Source of the DNA: Theileria orientalis strain Shintoku
Lineage: Eukaryota > Apicomplexa > Aconoidasida > Piroplasmida > Theileriidae
Direction of reading: 5' to 3'
Length of the DNA: 64,000 bases
Assembly (NCBI RefSeq): GCF_000740895.1
Contig: NC_025262.1
Location: 1,542,001 to 1,606,000, forward strand
Shown: positions 43,855 through 54,683 of the stretch, one piece after another
How positions within the stretch are numbered: position 1 is the first letter of the stretch
Layout: each line of letters begins with the position of its first letter
Position numbers and translations under genes: made by a program
Notes under the pieces: model-generated
Databases searched by the model: none
Told to the model about the DNA's origin: nothing
Seen by the model: only the letters and a program-made list of their open reading frames with translations

Positions 43855-45777
43855 CTACGCCTTTTCAAACTTGGACAAAACCTTGCGAATCTCCCCCGTG
43901 TTCGCGTACTTGACGTAGTCCCGGGGCTTCTGATGCGTCTTCATCGTCTCCCGCTTCTTCTGGTTCTTCGTCATGAAGCTGTGCGCGTCCTTTATGCCCT
44001 TCCGCTCCTTTATGAGCGTCATGAGCGGGTCCCTCTGGAACCACGGGTGCTTCAGCGCATCCGCAGCCGATATTCGCCGCGAGGGCGACCAGCTGAACAG
44101 CTTCTTCAGCAGGTCCCACCCGTCCTTGCCCAGCTGATTCTTGTTCAAAAAAATGTTCTCGAACTCCCTCTCCTTCGTGACAAGGGAGGATATTCGGTCC
44201 GGGTGCAGCGGGTTCAGCATCCTGTCGTTGAAGTTCGGCAGCGTCTTCAGGTACTTGAAGTCGGCCTCGTCGGGGAGGCCGATGTGCTCGCAGATCAGCT
44301 TCAGGATGGCGCTCTCCCGGTCCGCCGCGAAGACGTGGGCCCCCGAGACCAGCTCCGCCATTATGCAGCCTACGCTCCACAGGTCGACTGCGAAGTCGTA
44401 CTTTTCGCTCCCCAGCAGCAGCTCCGGCGGCCTGTACCAGAGCGTGACCACGCGGTTCGTCAGGATGCCCTTGCCGTGCGGCAGGAACCTGGCGAGCCCA
44501 AAGTCGGCGAGCTTAATGATGCCTTCGTTGCTCATCAGCAGGTTCGCGGTCTTCAGGTCCCGGTGCAGCACGTTGTTTTTGTGGCAGAAGGCCAGGCCCC
44601 GCAGCAGCTGGAACATGATGCCCTTGATCTCCCCGATGCTCAGCCACATTGTGGGCTTCAGCATCTTTTCCCACTTGTTCATCCTCGCGTTCGGCTTCTG
44701 CTGCATCGTCCCAGGCCTGCTGCTCATCCTGCTCATGTCGCCCTCGTGCATCTTGTGGACGTCGTGCCTGTCCGACTTGTCTCGGAGCGCCTCCAGGTAG
44801 CCGCTCAGGTCGAAGGGCAGGTACTCGAAGACCATCCACACGTTCTCCTTCTGCTTGTCCGGCCTTCTGCTCCCCTTGGGGTCCTTCTTCACCTTCGTGG
44901 GCCTGTCCTTCCGGGGCGTGTCCTTGTCGTCTCCCTGATTGTCCTTCCTCTCGTCGCTCTCGTTCTGCGCATCCTTTCCGTCGGGCCTCGTCTTCTCTGT
45001 GCTCGAGTCGTACGTCTTAGAGTACGATATGCCCAGCAGGTCTACGATATTTTTATGCTTCAGTGAGTTTAGCAGCAGTATTTCTCTGATTGCGTTTTTC
45101 GGGAAGCCTTCCCTCTCCTCGTTCAACTTAAGTTTTTTCAGTGCCACGGGCACCTTGTTCACTATGTCCTCTGCCAGCCACACGTCTCCGTATGCTCCCT
45201 GTCCCACCTGGTGTATCTTCACAAAGTTGCCTAGCCTGATTGGCTTCAGTGAGGACAGCGCCCTTTTAAACTGATTCGGCTCCTCCTTCACTGGTCTATT
45301 TTCGTGCTCTAGATCCACTAAAAGCGGCTCTATCTCCTTTAAATCCGATTTTACTAAATGTGTATACCTTTCTAAGTTAGAATCCGTACATATGCTTGTT
45401 ATGCTCGCCCAATCGGCCCTGATGCTTTCTACACTGGAGAGTAAATCGTCGTTTGTGCAATAGTTTTTCAATTTTTCTATCATAAGCGCCACGGAGTTCC
45501 CCTCTGGGCTAAATGATAGCAGTGATTCCAGGAAGCTCAGGAAATCCTGGCTACCCTCCGGGGTTACGCCAACTTCCTCGTACACATCTTTTAACCGCTC
45601 CTCGCTCAAGGAATCCAGTATTTTATCCAGTGAGTTTGATATTCGCGATAAAATGAGCTTGGTGTGATGCCTTTTTAGCTTTGCTAGGCACGGCTGCGTA
45701 TACGACTCCAGTTTCAGCTGCAGCGGCCTCGGTCCTCCTCCAGAGTTGCCATTTCCTGGCCAATCGTGACCAATCAT
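43855..45777 (-). CDS. CDK9/CDK12-like cyclin-dependent kinase, 640 aa
   Basis: This is a serine/threonine kinase of the group that phosphorylates the RNA polymerase II C-terminal domain. It is single-exon and starts at ATG 45775-45777. After about 190 N-terminal residues, the kinase domain has GQGAYGDVW, VALKKL (Lys of strand 3), the cyclin-binding helix FPKNAIREI (close to PITAIRE), VFEYLPFDLSGYL, HRDLKTANLL, the DFGLAR magnesium loop, a Thr-containing T-loop and VVTLWYRPPELLLG. The last is the CDK9/12/13 form of this segment. Two charged insertions interrupt it: one of about 60 residues before VWMVFEYLPFDLSG and one after GYLEAL. The C-terminal tail is short and basic. Confidence 0.92.
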   Translation of the reverse strand: MIGHDWPGNGNSGGGPRPLQLKLESYTQPCLAKLKRHHTKLILSRISNSLDKILDSLSEERLKDVYEEVGVTPEGSQDFLSFLESLLSFSPEGNSVALMIEKLKNYCTNDDLLSSVESIRADWASITSICTDSNLERYTHLVKSDLKEIEPLLVDLEHENRPVKEEPNQFKRALSSLKPIRLGNFVKIHQVGQGAYGDVWLAEDIVNKVPVALKKLKLNEEREGFPKNAIREILLLNSLKHKNIVDLLGISYSKTYDSSTEKTRPDGKDAQNESDERKDNQGDDKDTPRKDRPTKVKKDPKGSRRPDKQKENVWMVFEYLPFDLSGYLEALRDKSDRHDVHKMHEGDMSRMSSRPGTMQQKPNARMNKWEKMLKPTMWLSIGEIKGIMFQLLRGLAFCHKNNVLHRDLKTANLLMSNEGIIKLADFGLARFLPHGKGILTNRVVTLWYRPPELLLGSEKYDFAVDLWSVGCIMAELVSGAHVFAADRESAILKLICEHIGLPDEADFKYLKTLPNFNDRMLNPLHPDRISSLVTKEREFENIFLNKNQLGKDGWDLLKKLFSWSPSRRISAADALKHPWFQRDPLMTLIKERKGIKDAHSFMTKNQKKRETMKTHQKPRDYVKYANTGEIRKVLSKFEKA

Positions 45778-45885
45778 TATAATACACTCATAGACTCCAA
45801 TATTGAGTACGTTGTGTCAACAAAGCTTGTGTATATAGTGTTGTCGTTGTCAGGATCTGCCTCAGTGTATGTACAGTATAAAATA

Positions 45886-48493
45886 TTATGCTATTATTTT
45901 CGGCGGATTCGGCAGCAGCTGGCTGAAGTACACTTCCTTTATGGTTTCACTGTCAGCCAGCCTCACCTTTGTGTCCACCAGTTCCCTTTCCAGCCCGTTT
46001 ATGGTTGCGTGCGATGCGCTTTCGAACTTTTTGCCTCGATCTGACCTGTCGCTGTTTGACACCGATTTCGCATCAGAATCTGCACGAATTTCTTATTACA
46101 GCCGTAGGATATCGTATTCTTTTATTGCTACTCGCCACTTCCTCTGGTACCTAGTCATAAATAGTTCTAACCTGAGGACTTGATCACTTTCGTCGGTATA
46201 AACACTCCTCCTCCGTATATTCGATTCGACTTTTCCCTGCTTTCGATAAGCTTCGGCACCTGGAGCACGTTAACTGGCCTCTCAACTGGCATTCTTTTAC
46301 TGTGCGTCATCAGATCAGGCATCTGAGCAATATAGTTAATCCACCAATACATATCTTCCACCGTTTAAACTAGTTGCAATAATGTTACTATTACCCCTGC
46401 TACTCGTAACAACAGCTCAGTATCTCTACACTTACTCTGCTAATATTGATATTATTGTCCAAAAGTGACGTCTTACTGATTGTCTCCACCGGTCCTCTGT
46501 TTGTCATTGGAATTCTATCCCCGTGCACTGGAATTGTTCTCTTGACCAGCCTAGCATTTGTGCCAACTGCTCTTTCATCTCTCACGCTTCCTTCAACGAT
46601 GTGTGTTACGTTCCTCAATGGTGGACTTGGCCTATTTTTGTACCGACTCGAGTGCTCTGACGAACTCGATACTGAACTTGTCGACGACCTTGGCAGCTTT
46701 CTTATCCTTTCCAGGTTGTGAATGATCTCTTTGCACTTGTTTATCTTAACTCCCGGGTCATTCAGCGTTTCAAAGTCCTATGTAATGATATTAGTCAGGT
46801 ACTACATACAATAGTCTTAAATTAAACAAGTGTGTAAATAGATGCAATAGTCTTAAATTAAACAAGTGTGTAAATAAATACACGTTTCCACAACTAAACT
46901 GCTAGTTAAGTTAAATAAACAATAAAATAACTGAGCATAGTAAAAATTAAAGTTAAGTTACCTGTTTAAATCTTTGCAGGTCGTTAATGTTCGTCTCAAG
47001 CTCATCTACATAATCTTATCAAATTATCACCGTACCCAGGTAGTTCTTGTTGCGTCCCGTAAAAGTGTTATCCATGTTCTCAAAAGTCTCGTCCGACTTG
47101 TACAAAAACTTCTTAAAATCGTCATTGGTGTCTAAAGGATTGTTGTTCGTAAACGTATTTTCTCTATATAACCCAAATTCCACTCTGTTACTAAGCTCCA
47201 ACTCTCTTTGGTGTGACAGTGCCAGTGCAGTGTGCAATTCGTCCAACTGCGTTATCAGTATTTTAATCTGCAAGTCCTTTTTCATTAAATCCTTTTCCAG
47301 CCTTGCCTTAATTTTAGTCATTTCCGACACGTTTTCCTTATTAATTTCGTTAAGTTTAATCGTCTTCTTCATGATTTCCTTCTCAATGTTAGAAAGCTTC
47401 AACGACATTTTACTTATCTGATTATAAATGTCCGACTCGTCAATGTTCAATCCCTGCGCATCACAGATTAGTTATTTGTATAGTTAGTGGATTAGTTATT
47501 TCATTGATCAAGTAATAAGTAAATCGATTAGTTAGTTGCTTATTAATTTCTTAGTCAAGTAATTACTCAATAATAGCTAGCTGCATTCCTATTTCATTAT
47601 TCAGTAAGGTAATTGTTTAATAACCATTTAATCAATAATCTGACCAGTTGCCAGTTAAACTTACTTGTATATTTTCGTTTACGTAATTCATCGTGTTTCC
47701 TAACAATGACTTACTCATTGGTACCTCCTCGCCATTTTCTAAATATAATTTATTGGTTCCGTTTTAGTTTAATTTTCAATTACTTCACTGGGTAATCCAC
47801 TAATTGATTTCTTAACTAAGTGTAAACTGACTCTGGTATAAGGCTGCGTTTGGTGTTCCAGCTGATTTAGCTGATTTGTATGGCTTCGTAGGCATAACCC
47901 TGGTCGACGTTGTGACGTATGTGTGAATCGGAATGACATCGTTGAACTCGTTTATCAGCTTAAACTTCACAGGGTTCGTAACATTCATCAGCTTCTTCAG
48001 GTCAACATCGCAGTCAGCCAACAATCTTTCATTCGAACCACTCGTTACATCGTACAGCTGCAAATATATTAACTTATGTGTGCGTGACTTCACTTCATAC
48101 GTATCTCGTTTACTTTAATACCGCCAACTAATTAACATTGTTCTAAATTACTTCTACCATACCAACCTTGAGCTGTGTCAGCGACGATGAATTTGACTTG
48201 AAAGAGTGGTGTAACGTCAACTTCTGATCTATTGTGTGCGCACTCAAGCCTGGATGCAGCAAAACGTTTAGCGATGTGTAATTTTCCCTCTCTGAGCATG
48301 TCATCCATTAATTTTTTAAATAAAATTCTTATTTCTACTATGTGTGCGTAAAATGCTCTAAATATTCTAATAGAAGGTCACCTGACTTCCACACAAAGTT
48401 AACTAGTGTTTTCTTTTCAACCTCCAGTTCGAGCTGCTTGATATAAATGTCCAGAACGTGCCTTTTGTAATGCGGCCACTCACAGGACTCCAT
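45886..48493 (-). CDS. C2-like and coiled-coil protein of unknown function, nine exons
   Basis: Exons are about 48382-48493, 48167-48291, 47817-48057, 47665-47738, 47036-47453, 46962-47005, 46432-46777, 46172-46354 and 45886-46079, giving 578 aa with agreeing phases. The boundary between exons 7 and 8 is the least certain. The N-terminal 130 residues (YIKQLELEVEKKTLVNFVWKS, LNVLLHPGL, LKLYDVTSGSNERLLADCDVDL) have the alternating strand pattern of a C2 domain, similar to NT-C2 domains that link membranes to the cytoskeleton. A coiled coil follows in exon 5 (SKMSLKLSNIEKEIMKKTIKL), then a Ser-rich tail. Functional guesses beyond membrane or cytoskeletal linkage are not supported. Confidence 0.7.
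46809..46876. repeat. 32-bp exact direct repeat in an intron
   Basis: Two exact 32-bp copies (46809-46840 and 46845-46876) lie in the intron between exons 6 and 7 of the C2/coiled-coil gene. Confidence 0.85.
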
Positions 48494-49083
48494 ATTAGCA
48501 AACACCTTCTCCCAAAACTATCTTATCTTTCCTGTAACCTTCCGAGTTACCTTACTAACTCAGTATTAGCTTCTTTAAAATAAATTGCTTTATTAATTGC
48601 GTTTTTTAAATACAAATGAATCTAATTTGAATTATTTACTCTCTAATCTCGCTTCTATGAAAAATTCTCAGAATCTTTTTATTATGAAATTTTTCGTTCC
48701 CCTTTGTAAATTTTCTAATTTACAAACTGTTGCCGCTATTGAAATGGAGCTTTGCCCATTATTTACCCATCTTATCAAATCTAAATTTTCAAACTTCTGT
48801 AGATGTGTCAGAAACTGCCAACACACAGCTCGACAACTCTTGGCTAGCGCTAACGCGCCATGTTTTTATATAATATTCCATATACGCATTTATGTATCTA
48901 ATACTACATGAATTTTTATAGTCAAATTCAATATTTTTGTTTTAAAACACTTAATGTGGCCATAACAAGGCGATATATAAATGGTTTCTGAACCAAATGT
49001 CTTTACTATAACAAGCCAGAATAGCATCCAATTAATCAAGCCAGCATAGCATCCAACTTAACTTTCGGCGCGGCGACCTGGCC
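48494..49083. other. Intergenic region, no gene seen
   Basis: 590 bp between the start of the C2/coiled-coil gene and the stop of MetRS. An open frame on the plus strand at 48597-48911 has no ATG start and low-quality sequence, so it is not called. The promoter of the C2/coiled-coil gene must be here. Confidence 0.5.
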
Positions 49084-51504
49084 TTACTTGGCAGGCTCTG
49101 CGGGAAACTTCGGGTACAGCACCTCGCCCACCGACACCCGCGAGCCCTCCTCCAGGTTGTCGAGGCCCAGCGACAGCTCCCAGATGTTGCTCCTCCGGGG
49201 CGTGCCGAGCTTCCTGAAGAGCTCGTCCGAGGACTCGGGGAGCACGGGGTAGAGCATGTGGCCGAGGAAGTAGACGCTCTCGAGCAGAATGCGCAGCACC
49301 GAGTCGCGCTTGTCCGCGCTCGGCTCAGCCCACGGGCTCTTCACCGTCAGGTAGTTGTTGAGCTCCCTGAACTTGGCGTTCACCAGGATCAGCAGGTTGT
49401 ACAGGTCCAGCTTGAGCACGTAGTTGCAGGCCAGCTTCACGAACTCCGGGTAGTCGAAGGGGTACTCCACCTTCGCCCCGTAGGCCGGGACGACGCTGGC
49501 GTTGTACTTGTGCGTGAGGTTCGTGATGCGGTGCACGAGGTTGCCGACGTTGTCCGCCAGGTCCGAGTTGTACAGCTCCTTCAGCTGCGCAGTGTCAAAG
49601 TTGACGTCCTGGCCGAGGACCGTGCTCTTGATCAGGTAGTAGCGGAACGGCTCCGGGCCCGTGTCCGCCAGGAGCTCCTCCAGGTTAAGCACGTTGCCCA
49701 GCGACTTTGACATTTTTCTTCCGTCTGGGCCCTGGATGAAGCCGTGCGCCACGATCCTTCTCGTGAGCGGCAGCTGCATTGAAAGACACATGGTTGCTAG
49801 TATCACTGACTGGAACCAACAGATGTCCTTTCCAATGATTTGCAGATCTGTAGGCCATAAAGTCATTTCAGAAAAACACTCACCTAGGCCAGAGGCAGTC
49901 ATGTAGAAGGAGAGTGCGTCGAACCAGACATACATGACGTGCTTTTCCTTTGGCTCCTCGGGGACTAGCTTTGCCCCTTCCTTGGTTTTGCCTTCGGCCT
50001 CTGACGCTGCTGATTTATCTGGGCTGTTTTTACTACTGGCACTGGCACTGGCACCTCCATTGGCACTGCTGTTACTGCTAGTTGTATTGGCATCACCACC
50101 AACTTTATGACTAGTATTGGCATCACCATCAACTTTGGTGCTAGTTGTGTTGGCATCGGCACTGCTGTTACTGCTACCAGTACCATGATGGGCACTGCTG
50201 TTACTGCTACCAGTACCCTGATGGGAACCAACTTTATGAACGGTACTGGTATTGGCAGTACCAGCAACGCTACTGCTGGCACCGCTATAGACTCCGTCTT
50301 CCGTGTGCGCCTTCTTCGTAACGCTTTCCCTGTTCACCAGGTTGTAGTACTTGGACTCGTTAAAGATCTTGTTGTCCTCGTTGTAGCCGAGGTTGACGTC
50401 CGCGTTGTAGTAGTCCTCCGTGCTCGCGTCCACGTCCGTGCTCATGCTCGGCACGTGAATGCCCCAGTCGAAGGAGGTCCTCGAAATGCTCAGGTCCTCC
50501 AGAGGCTCCTTCAGCCTCGCCAGGATCTCGTTTCTGCACTTGGCGGGCGCTATGAAGTCCGCGTTCGTCGTGATGTAGTTGACAAGCTGACTCCTGTACT
50601 TGTCCATCGTGAAGAAGTAGCTCGACTCTGACATGAGGTCGTAGGGCTTGTGCGAGACCGGGTCCTTGTAGTCGGTCAGCTTCGCCTCCGTGTTCGGTAT
50701 GAACCTCTCCTCGCGCACCGAGTAGTATCCGTTGTACTTGCCCAGGTATATGTCCCCTTTGCTGTGCACGCGCTTCCAGATGCTCTTGGCCGCCTTAATG
50801 TGCGCCTCGCTCGTCGTCCTTATGAACCTGTCGTAGTTGACCAGCAGCTTCTTGTATAGGATTTTGAAGTGGTTCGAGTAGTAGTCGCACAGCTCTATTG
50901 GAGTCTTGTTCTGCTGCTTCGCCGTCGTCATCACCTTGATCCCGTGCTCGTCAGTCCCCGTCGAGAAGATAACTCTCCTTCCGAAGACCTTGTAGAACCG
51001 GCTTATCACGTCACAGAGCACTGCTTCGTAGGCGTGACCCACGTGCGGGTATCCGTTCGTGTACGCTATTGCGCTCGCCAGGTGATACGGCTTCTTGTTC
51101 TCCAGGAAGAGCTTCTTGTAGTCGTTCAGACTCAGCTTTTCGTCCTCTTCCAGGTCATCATCCCTTTCTAACCCGGGTTCCCACTCCTTTTCTGCGTCCT
51201 CCTTCCCTTCTTTACCCGATCCCATGTTATAGACACTCGACGACTCGGCGCCCTTGCCGCTTCCTTTCAGGGGGCTCTTGGCACTCTCTGACTTTCCCTT
51301 GCTTGCGCCATTGGCCTTATCACTCCCTTTAAAACCGCTCAGGCTAGTTGGAATACTGGGACTCAGGATCCCTGTTGCGCTCACTGTTGCGGTACCTTGG
51401 TAGTTGAACTTGTTTAGTAGCGAGTTTTTCAGAAGGTGTTTGTGGTGCGTCGCCTGCCTCAGTATGTTCGTGTACTTGCTCAGTGCGATGTTCCGGAATA
51501 GCAA
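49084..51504 (-). CDS. Methionyl-tRNA synthetase (MetRS)
   Basis: A class I aminoacyl-tRNA synthetase that charges tRNA-Met. The catalytic domain begins YHLASAIAYTNGYPHVGHAYEAV with the HIGH motif as HVGH, then FSTGTDEHGIKV, and later the adenylate motif GRKMSKSLGNV. The anticodon-binding domain follows (NVGNLVHRITNL, NYLTVKSPWAE). Between the two halves of the catalytic core is a low-complexity insertion of about 120 residues, rich in Ser/Asn/Thr/Gly (about 49950-50340). The first in-frame ATG after 51504 is at 51225 (M in the segment VYNMGSGK), giving 713 aa without a leader. The frame stays open upstream and can be spliced to the 51551-52216 frame. The short MetRS is the conservative model and cytosolic placement follows from it. 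The KMSKS and DEHG motifs are intact. Confidence 0.95.
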   Translation of the reverse strand: MLFRNIALSKYTNILRQATHHKHLLKNSLLNKFNYQGTATVSATGILSPSIPTSLSGFKGSDKANGASKGKSESAKSPLKGSGKGAESSSVYNMGSGKEGKEDAEKEWEPGLERDDDLEEDEKLSLNDYKKLFLENKKPYHLASAIAYTNGYPHVGHAYEAVLCDVISRFYKVFGRRVIFSTGTDEHGIKVMTTAKQQNKTPIELCDYYSNHFKILYKKLLVNYDRFIRTTSEAHIKAAKSIWKRVHSKGDIYLGKYNGYYSVREERFIPNTEAKLTDYKDPVSHKPYDLMSESSYFFTMDKYRSQLVNYITTNADFIAPAKCRNEILARLKEPLEDLSISRTSFDWGIHVPSMSTDVDASTEDYYNADVNLGYNEDNKIFNESKYYNLVNRESVTKKAHTEDGVYSGASSSVAGTANTSTVHKVGSHQGTGSSNSSAHHGTGSSNSSADANTTSTKVDGDANTSHKVGGDANTTSSNSSANGGASASASSKNSPDKSAASEAEGKTKEGAKLVPEEPKEKHVMYVWFDALSFYMTASGLGECFSEMTLWPTDLQIIGKDICWFQSVILATMCLSMQLPLTRRIVAHGFIQGPDGRKMSKSLGNVLNLEELLADTGPEPFRYYLIKSTVLGQDVNFDTAQLKELYNSDLADNVGNLVHRITNLTHKYNASVVPAYGAKVEYPFDYPEFVKLACNYVLKLDLYNLLILVNAKFRELNNYLTVKSPWAEPSADKRDSVLRILLESVYFLGHMLYPVLPESSDELFRKLGTPRRSNIWELSLGLDNLEEGSRVSVGEVLYPKFPAEPAK

Positions 51505-51550
51505 CCCGTCGATGTACCTACACGTTTAACATTCAGGTCGGTCCGGAAAC

Positions 51551-52216
51551 CTACATGTTCAGTGTTGACAGTAAGAGCTGCGTGAGTGGGCTTTCCAGGT
51601 TGTATCTACTCAGGTTCTCCTCGAGGTCGTCCAGCAGCTCCACCAGCTTCCTGTTGGTGCCCACGTAGTTAAAGTTCGAGTGGAACTCAGTGTACCAGTA
51701 CAGCAGCTCCTTATCTTCCTTCTGTGTGTCGCTCACCTTCCTCAGCGACGGGTAGTAATACAGCAGTATCGGCTTAAGATTAAATACAATGTTCGGCACG
51801 AACTCGTTGTCCTTCTTAAACAACAGCAGTAGAGGGCGGAACAGCGCCCTCTTCAAATACTTGAACAAATTTGTGTGGATTATCGAGAAGTCTGAAAACC
51901 GATTGACTATTTACTTACGGTCTGAATATAAATACGTTGAGATGAACCTACTAGTTTACGCCGTACCTTGCTGTGATAATGTGCATAGCCTGTTTAACTC
52001 GTTATAGAGCTGTTGATACTTATAGCTATTAGCTTCTGACGTGGAATCCTTAAATGTGTCATGATCGTCAGAATCTATATGTATATCCGATAAGTCTTCT
52101 GGTATTTTTGATGAAAACAGTGACACTACTGGAGCTGAAGACGCCCAGATTTTAATGAAATTCCGGCACAGGAGAGATTCATTTGACTTATTTAAGATTA
52201 ACAAGTGATACTCCAT
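51551..52216 (-). CDS. Longin-like helical/strand protein, possibly the N-terminus of a MetRS fusion
   Basis: There are two exons. Exon 1 is 51967-52216 and starts at an ATG: MEYHLLILNKSNESLLCRNF, with a strand-turn-strand pattern suggesting a longin-like fold. Exon 2 is 51555-51891 (FKYLKRALFRPLLLLFKK to LLLSTLN). If not spliced further it stops at a TAG in 51551-51553. A 37-bp GT-AG intron (51518-51554) would instead remove that stop and join the frame in phase to the MetRS reading frame. The combined protein would be 1006 aa. Function unknown; it does not resemble known MetRS N-terminal extensions. Confidence 0.6.
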
Positions 52217-52537
52217 TTATCATTTATGAACGAGATGTGATACAACGTGGTAATTTACACCTAAAGAATAAATTGTGTACAAAAGTAGATAAAAAACAGA
52301 ATTAGGTGTAATCAAGATTGTATGGTATTTATTTCGTATCACGCGGATCGAATAAAACTTAGAAGGTTAACACCATCGAGAACAAAAGTGATATAATAAT
52401 GTACGTGGTTTGGTAACGTATGGGGATTAGAGTTGATAAACATCAGATTAAATTTTTGGGTAACGCTCTCTTTTCTACAATATGTGCAAACATGAAGGTA
52501 TCTAATGGGTATTTGGTCTTAGAAAAGATTAACAAAT
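52217..52537. other. Intergenic region, no gene seen
   Basis: 321 bp between the longin-like gene start and the small secreted helical protein. No motif was found. Confidence 0.4.
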
Positions 52538-53089
52538 CTAATTGTAGGTGGATCCAATGGCAAGAGCTGAAAGAGCTATTGCAGCTCCGACTGATGTAGC
52601 CAAGAAACTATCTGCCTCCAAGCTTGCAATCTTTCCCTTTAAGAATTCCAAAACCTTGATGGTTCCCTCCTTCTCGGCCAACTTGGTGCTGTGGGTGAAG
52701 GACGTCTTCTTGTAAAGAGTCTCGAAGTCCAACAAAGTGGTTACCAATCTGGATCCTGCAGTTGCTGCCTTTACTGCTACTGCCTCCTTCTCCTTGTCAT
52801 CCTTTGCCTTCTTGAACTCAGCTTCTTCCAAGTCAACTATGGTTTTTACCTCAGCGGTGACCTTTTCAAGCTTAGCCTTTACATTGACGACCTCGGCATT
52901 TACTTCCTCCTTAGCCTTGCCTTCAAGAGCGTTGGCCTTAGTCTGGATCAGTTCATGCTTGGATTTGGTAACCTTGTCGGCGTGCTCTGCAGCAGCTTTC
53001 CACTCAGGGTAGGTACCGGTTTTTTTAGTCTCTTCGGCACTAACAAGGCCTACTGTAAGAAGAAATATAAGAGTTGAAGTGTATTTCAT
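52538..53089 (-). CDS. Small secreted helical protein, 183 aa, possibly surface-anchored
   Basis: A single exon. The signal peptide MKYTSTLIFLLTVGLVSAEE is clear. The mature part is Lys/Glu/Ala-rich and helical (AEHADKVTKSKHELIQTKA, EVVNVKAKLEKVTAEVK), probably a coiled coil, with no Cys. The C-terminus carries a hydrophobic Ala/Leu/Gly stretch (TSVGAAIALSALAIG) followed by STYN, so a GPI anchor signal is possible, though the last four residues are polar. I do not recognise the protein. It fits the small surface antigens of piroplasms. Confidence 0.75.
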   Translation of the reverse strand: MKYTSTLIFLLTVGLVSAEETKKTGTYPEWKAAAEHADKVTKSKHELIQTKANALEGKAKEEVNAEVVNVKAKLEKVTAEVKTIVDLEEAEFKKAKDDKEKEAVAVKAATAGSRLVTTLLDFETLYKKTSFTHSTKLAEKEGTIKVLEFLKGKIASLEADSFLATSVGAAIALSALAIGSTYN

Positions 53090-53901
53090 TTTATTTAGTT
53101 ATTTAGTTAATTGTAGATGATGGTGTTCAGTTTATATTTTGTGATCTGTACCAAAAATGAGACCTGTTGAGTAAAATTGCCATAACGTACTCAATAGTAT
53201 CGAGATCCGCACACCGGTGTCTCTAGTTAAAACAATATCAAAAAACCGCACTTAAAACACAAGTTACAAAAATATAACTGGTTCGTATTAAATAAAATAG
53301 TTTAAAGTTTTAGGAAAACCGACATGATCAGTGGAAAACTAGGAATCCAAAAAGATCGATGTAAAAATCTGAGACAGATGTGCTCATCGAGCTTGTAGAC
53401 TCAAAATTAACAAATAAAGGCTCGAAATAGGCAAAAAATACATAGATGTGTATGGTAGAATCAGATGTTTAAAAAGAATATTTGTGCCCGACACAACTTA
53501 GGATTCCATAAATCAAGAATTCAAAAATTCATAAAAAAGCAGTCTAAAACGTTTATTTATAAACTAACAACTGCTTCTAGAATATTGCACTAAAAATTAT
53601 GGACCTAAGCTACTGAATAAACTGAATGTTTGGCTTATTAAATTATATGCGATAAAACCAATGTACGGGGAATAAAAATCCCAGAAAGACTAAAAGCTGT
53701 GAAGAATTCATGGAATTGCATCTCGTAGTTTGATAGGAACTCCTCTAAGACCTTGAAGGTTGTACTTTTGCCGATTGCCACTACGATCATTTACTAGAGT
53801 TCAGAAAACCTTAAGCAGGCCTTGTGTTAAGATTCTACCAAAGCAACTGCATCATTGTTGGAAGAATTTACTAAACCTTTCTTTCTAATTCTCTTTTAGG
53901 C
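53090..53901. other. Long AT-rich region without a credible gene
   Basis: 812 bp with only short, low-quality frames. It includes the promoter of the small secreted protein. No repeat or RNA gene was recognised. Confidence 0.5.
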
Positions 53902-54249
53902 TTATTTCTTTTGATTTTCCTTTGTTTTTCTCCTTTTTATAGGTGCTTCGTAAGGTGATTTCTCACCAATTTCCCTATCTTCCTTTACCAAACGCTTCGT
54001 GCTCTCCCTTTTGGTTTCAACGTCTTTGACTGACTTCAAAAGGTCTTTCAGGGGTTCATTAACCTTAGTCAACACCTTGCTCCTCTCAATCCTCTCGTGT
54101 GTTGCTTTGATTAAATCCTTTAGATCCTTAACGTTTTTACAGCATAGAGATGTCATCCTTAATATATCGAACTTGTTTTCATCCTGAGAGTTTGCTCTTC
54201 CGGGTGAGAATCCTATGAGGACTGTTGCAATGATTATTGTGTCTTTCAC
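53902..54249 (-). CDS. Doubtful small ORF, possibly a decayed secreted protein
   Basis: A 115-codon frame opens with GTG, not ATG, and a stop lies just upstream in frame. The first residues look like a signal peptide (DTIIIATVLIGFSPGRANSQ) and the rest is Lys/Glu/Arg-rich and helical. Without an ATG it is either a gene missing a short 5' exon or a remnant. Its signal peptide plus charged tail resembles other small secreted proteins in the window. Confidence 0.3.
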   Translation of the reverse strand: MKDTIIIATVLIGFSPGRANSQDENKFDILRMTSLCCKNVKDLKDLIKATHERIERSKVLTKVNEPLKDLLKSVKDVETKRESTKRLVKEDREIGEKSPYEAPIKRRKTKENQKK

Positions 54250-54683
54250 CGTTAATTTTTTTAATTAAAGTGAAATCTAGATATAATTCCAAAAAAATTA
54301 GTGATTTTGCTTAATTAGTAACAACGATATTGTTTAAGTTTTCCAGTTGTTGCGTATAAATTGAATGATCATCTGACATTAGACTAATAGTCCTCCTTTG
54401 AATGGATATAAACTAATTGGTATAAAATCAGAATGTTTAAAATAAAATCGCTTATTTTACACAGATTTATGTAAATGTGTAAGATAATTGCAATGGAATC
54501 CGGCCTCTAAATTAAAGTTATTGGAAAATTAGTTACATAGTTGTGTTTTATGTGGCAAATTTAAGACTATAACTCTTAATTTAATAAAAACATTTAATTC
54601 CCCTAATGTAACTTTAAACTTATTATATATATTAATTAACTATTTGTAAACATATATAAACTTAACTTTTAAGATCCAGGCGA
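54250..54683. other. AT-rich region upstream of tRNA-Gln
   Basis: About 430 bp of very AT-rich sequence with no gene seen. Poly-A/T runs are common. Confidence 0.5.

Noticed and set aside
43837..45066. 409-aa plus-strand frame rich in Leu/Val/Arg
   Set aside because: It is antisense to the CDK-like kinase and is a product of GC-rich coding DNA.
48597..48911. 104-codon plus-strand frame
   Set aside because: The start is TTG, and the content is AT-driven Asn/Leu/Phe with no conserved pattern.
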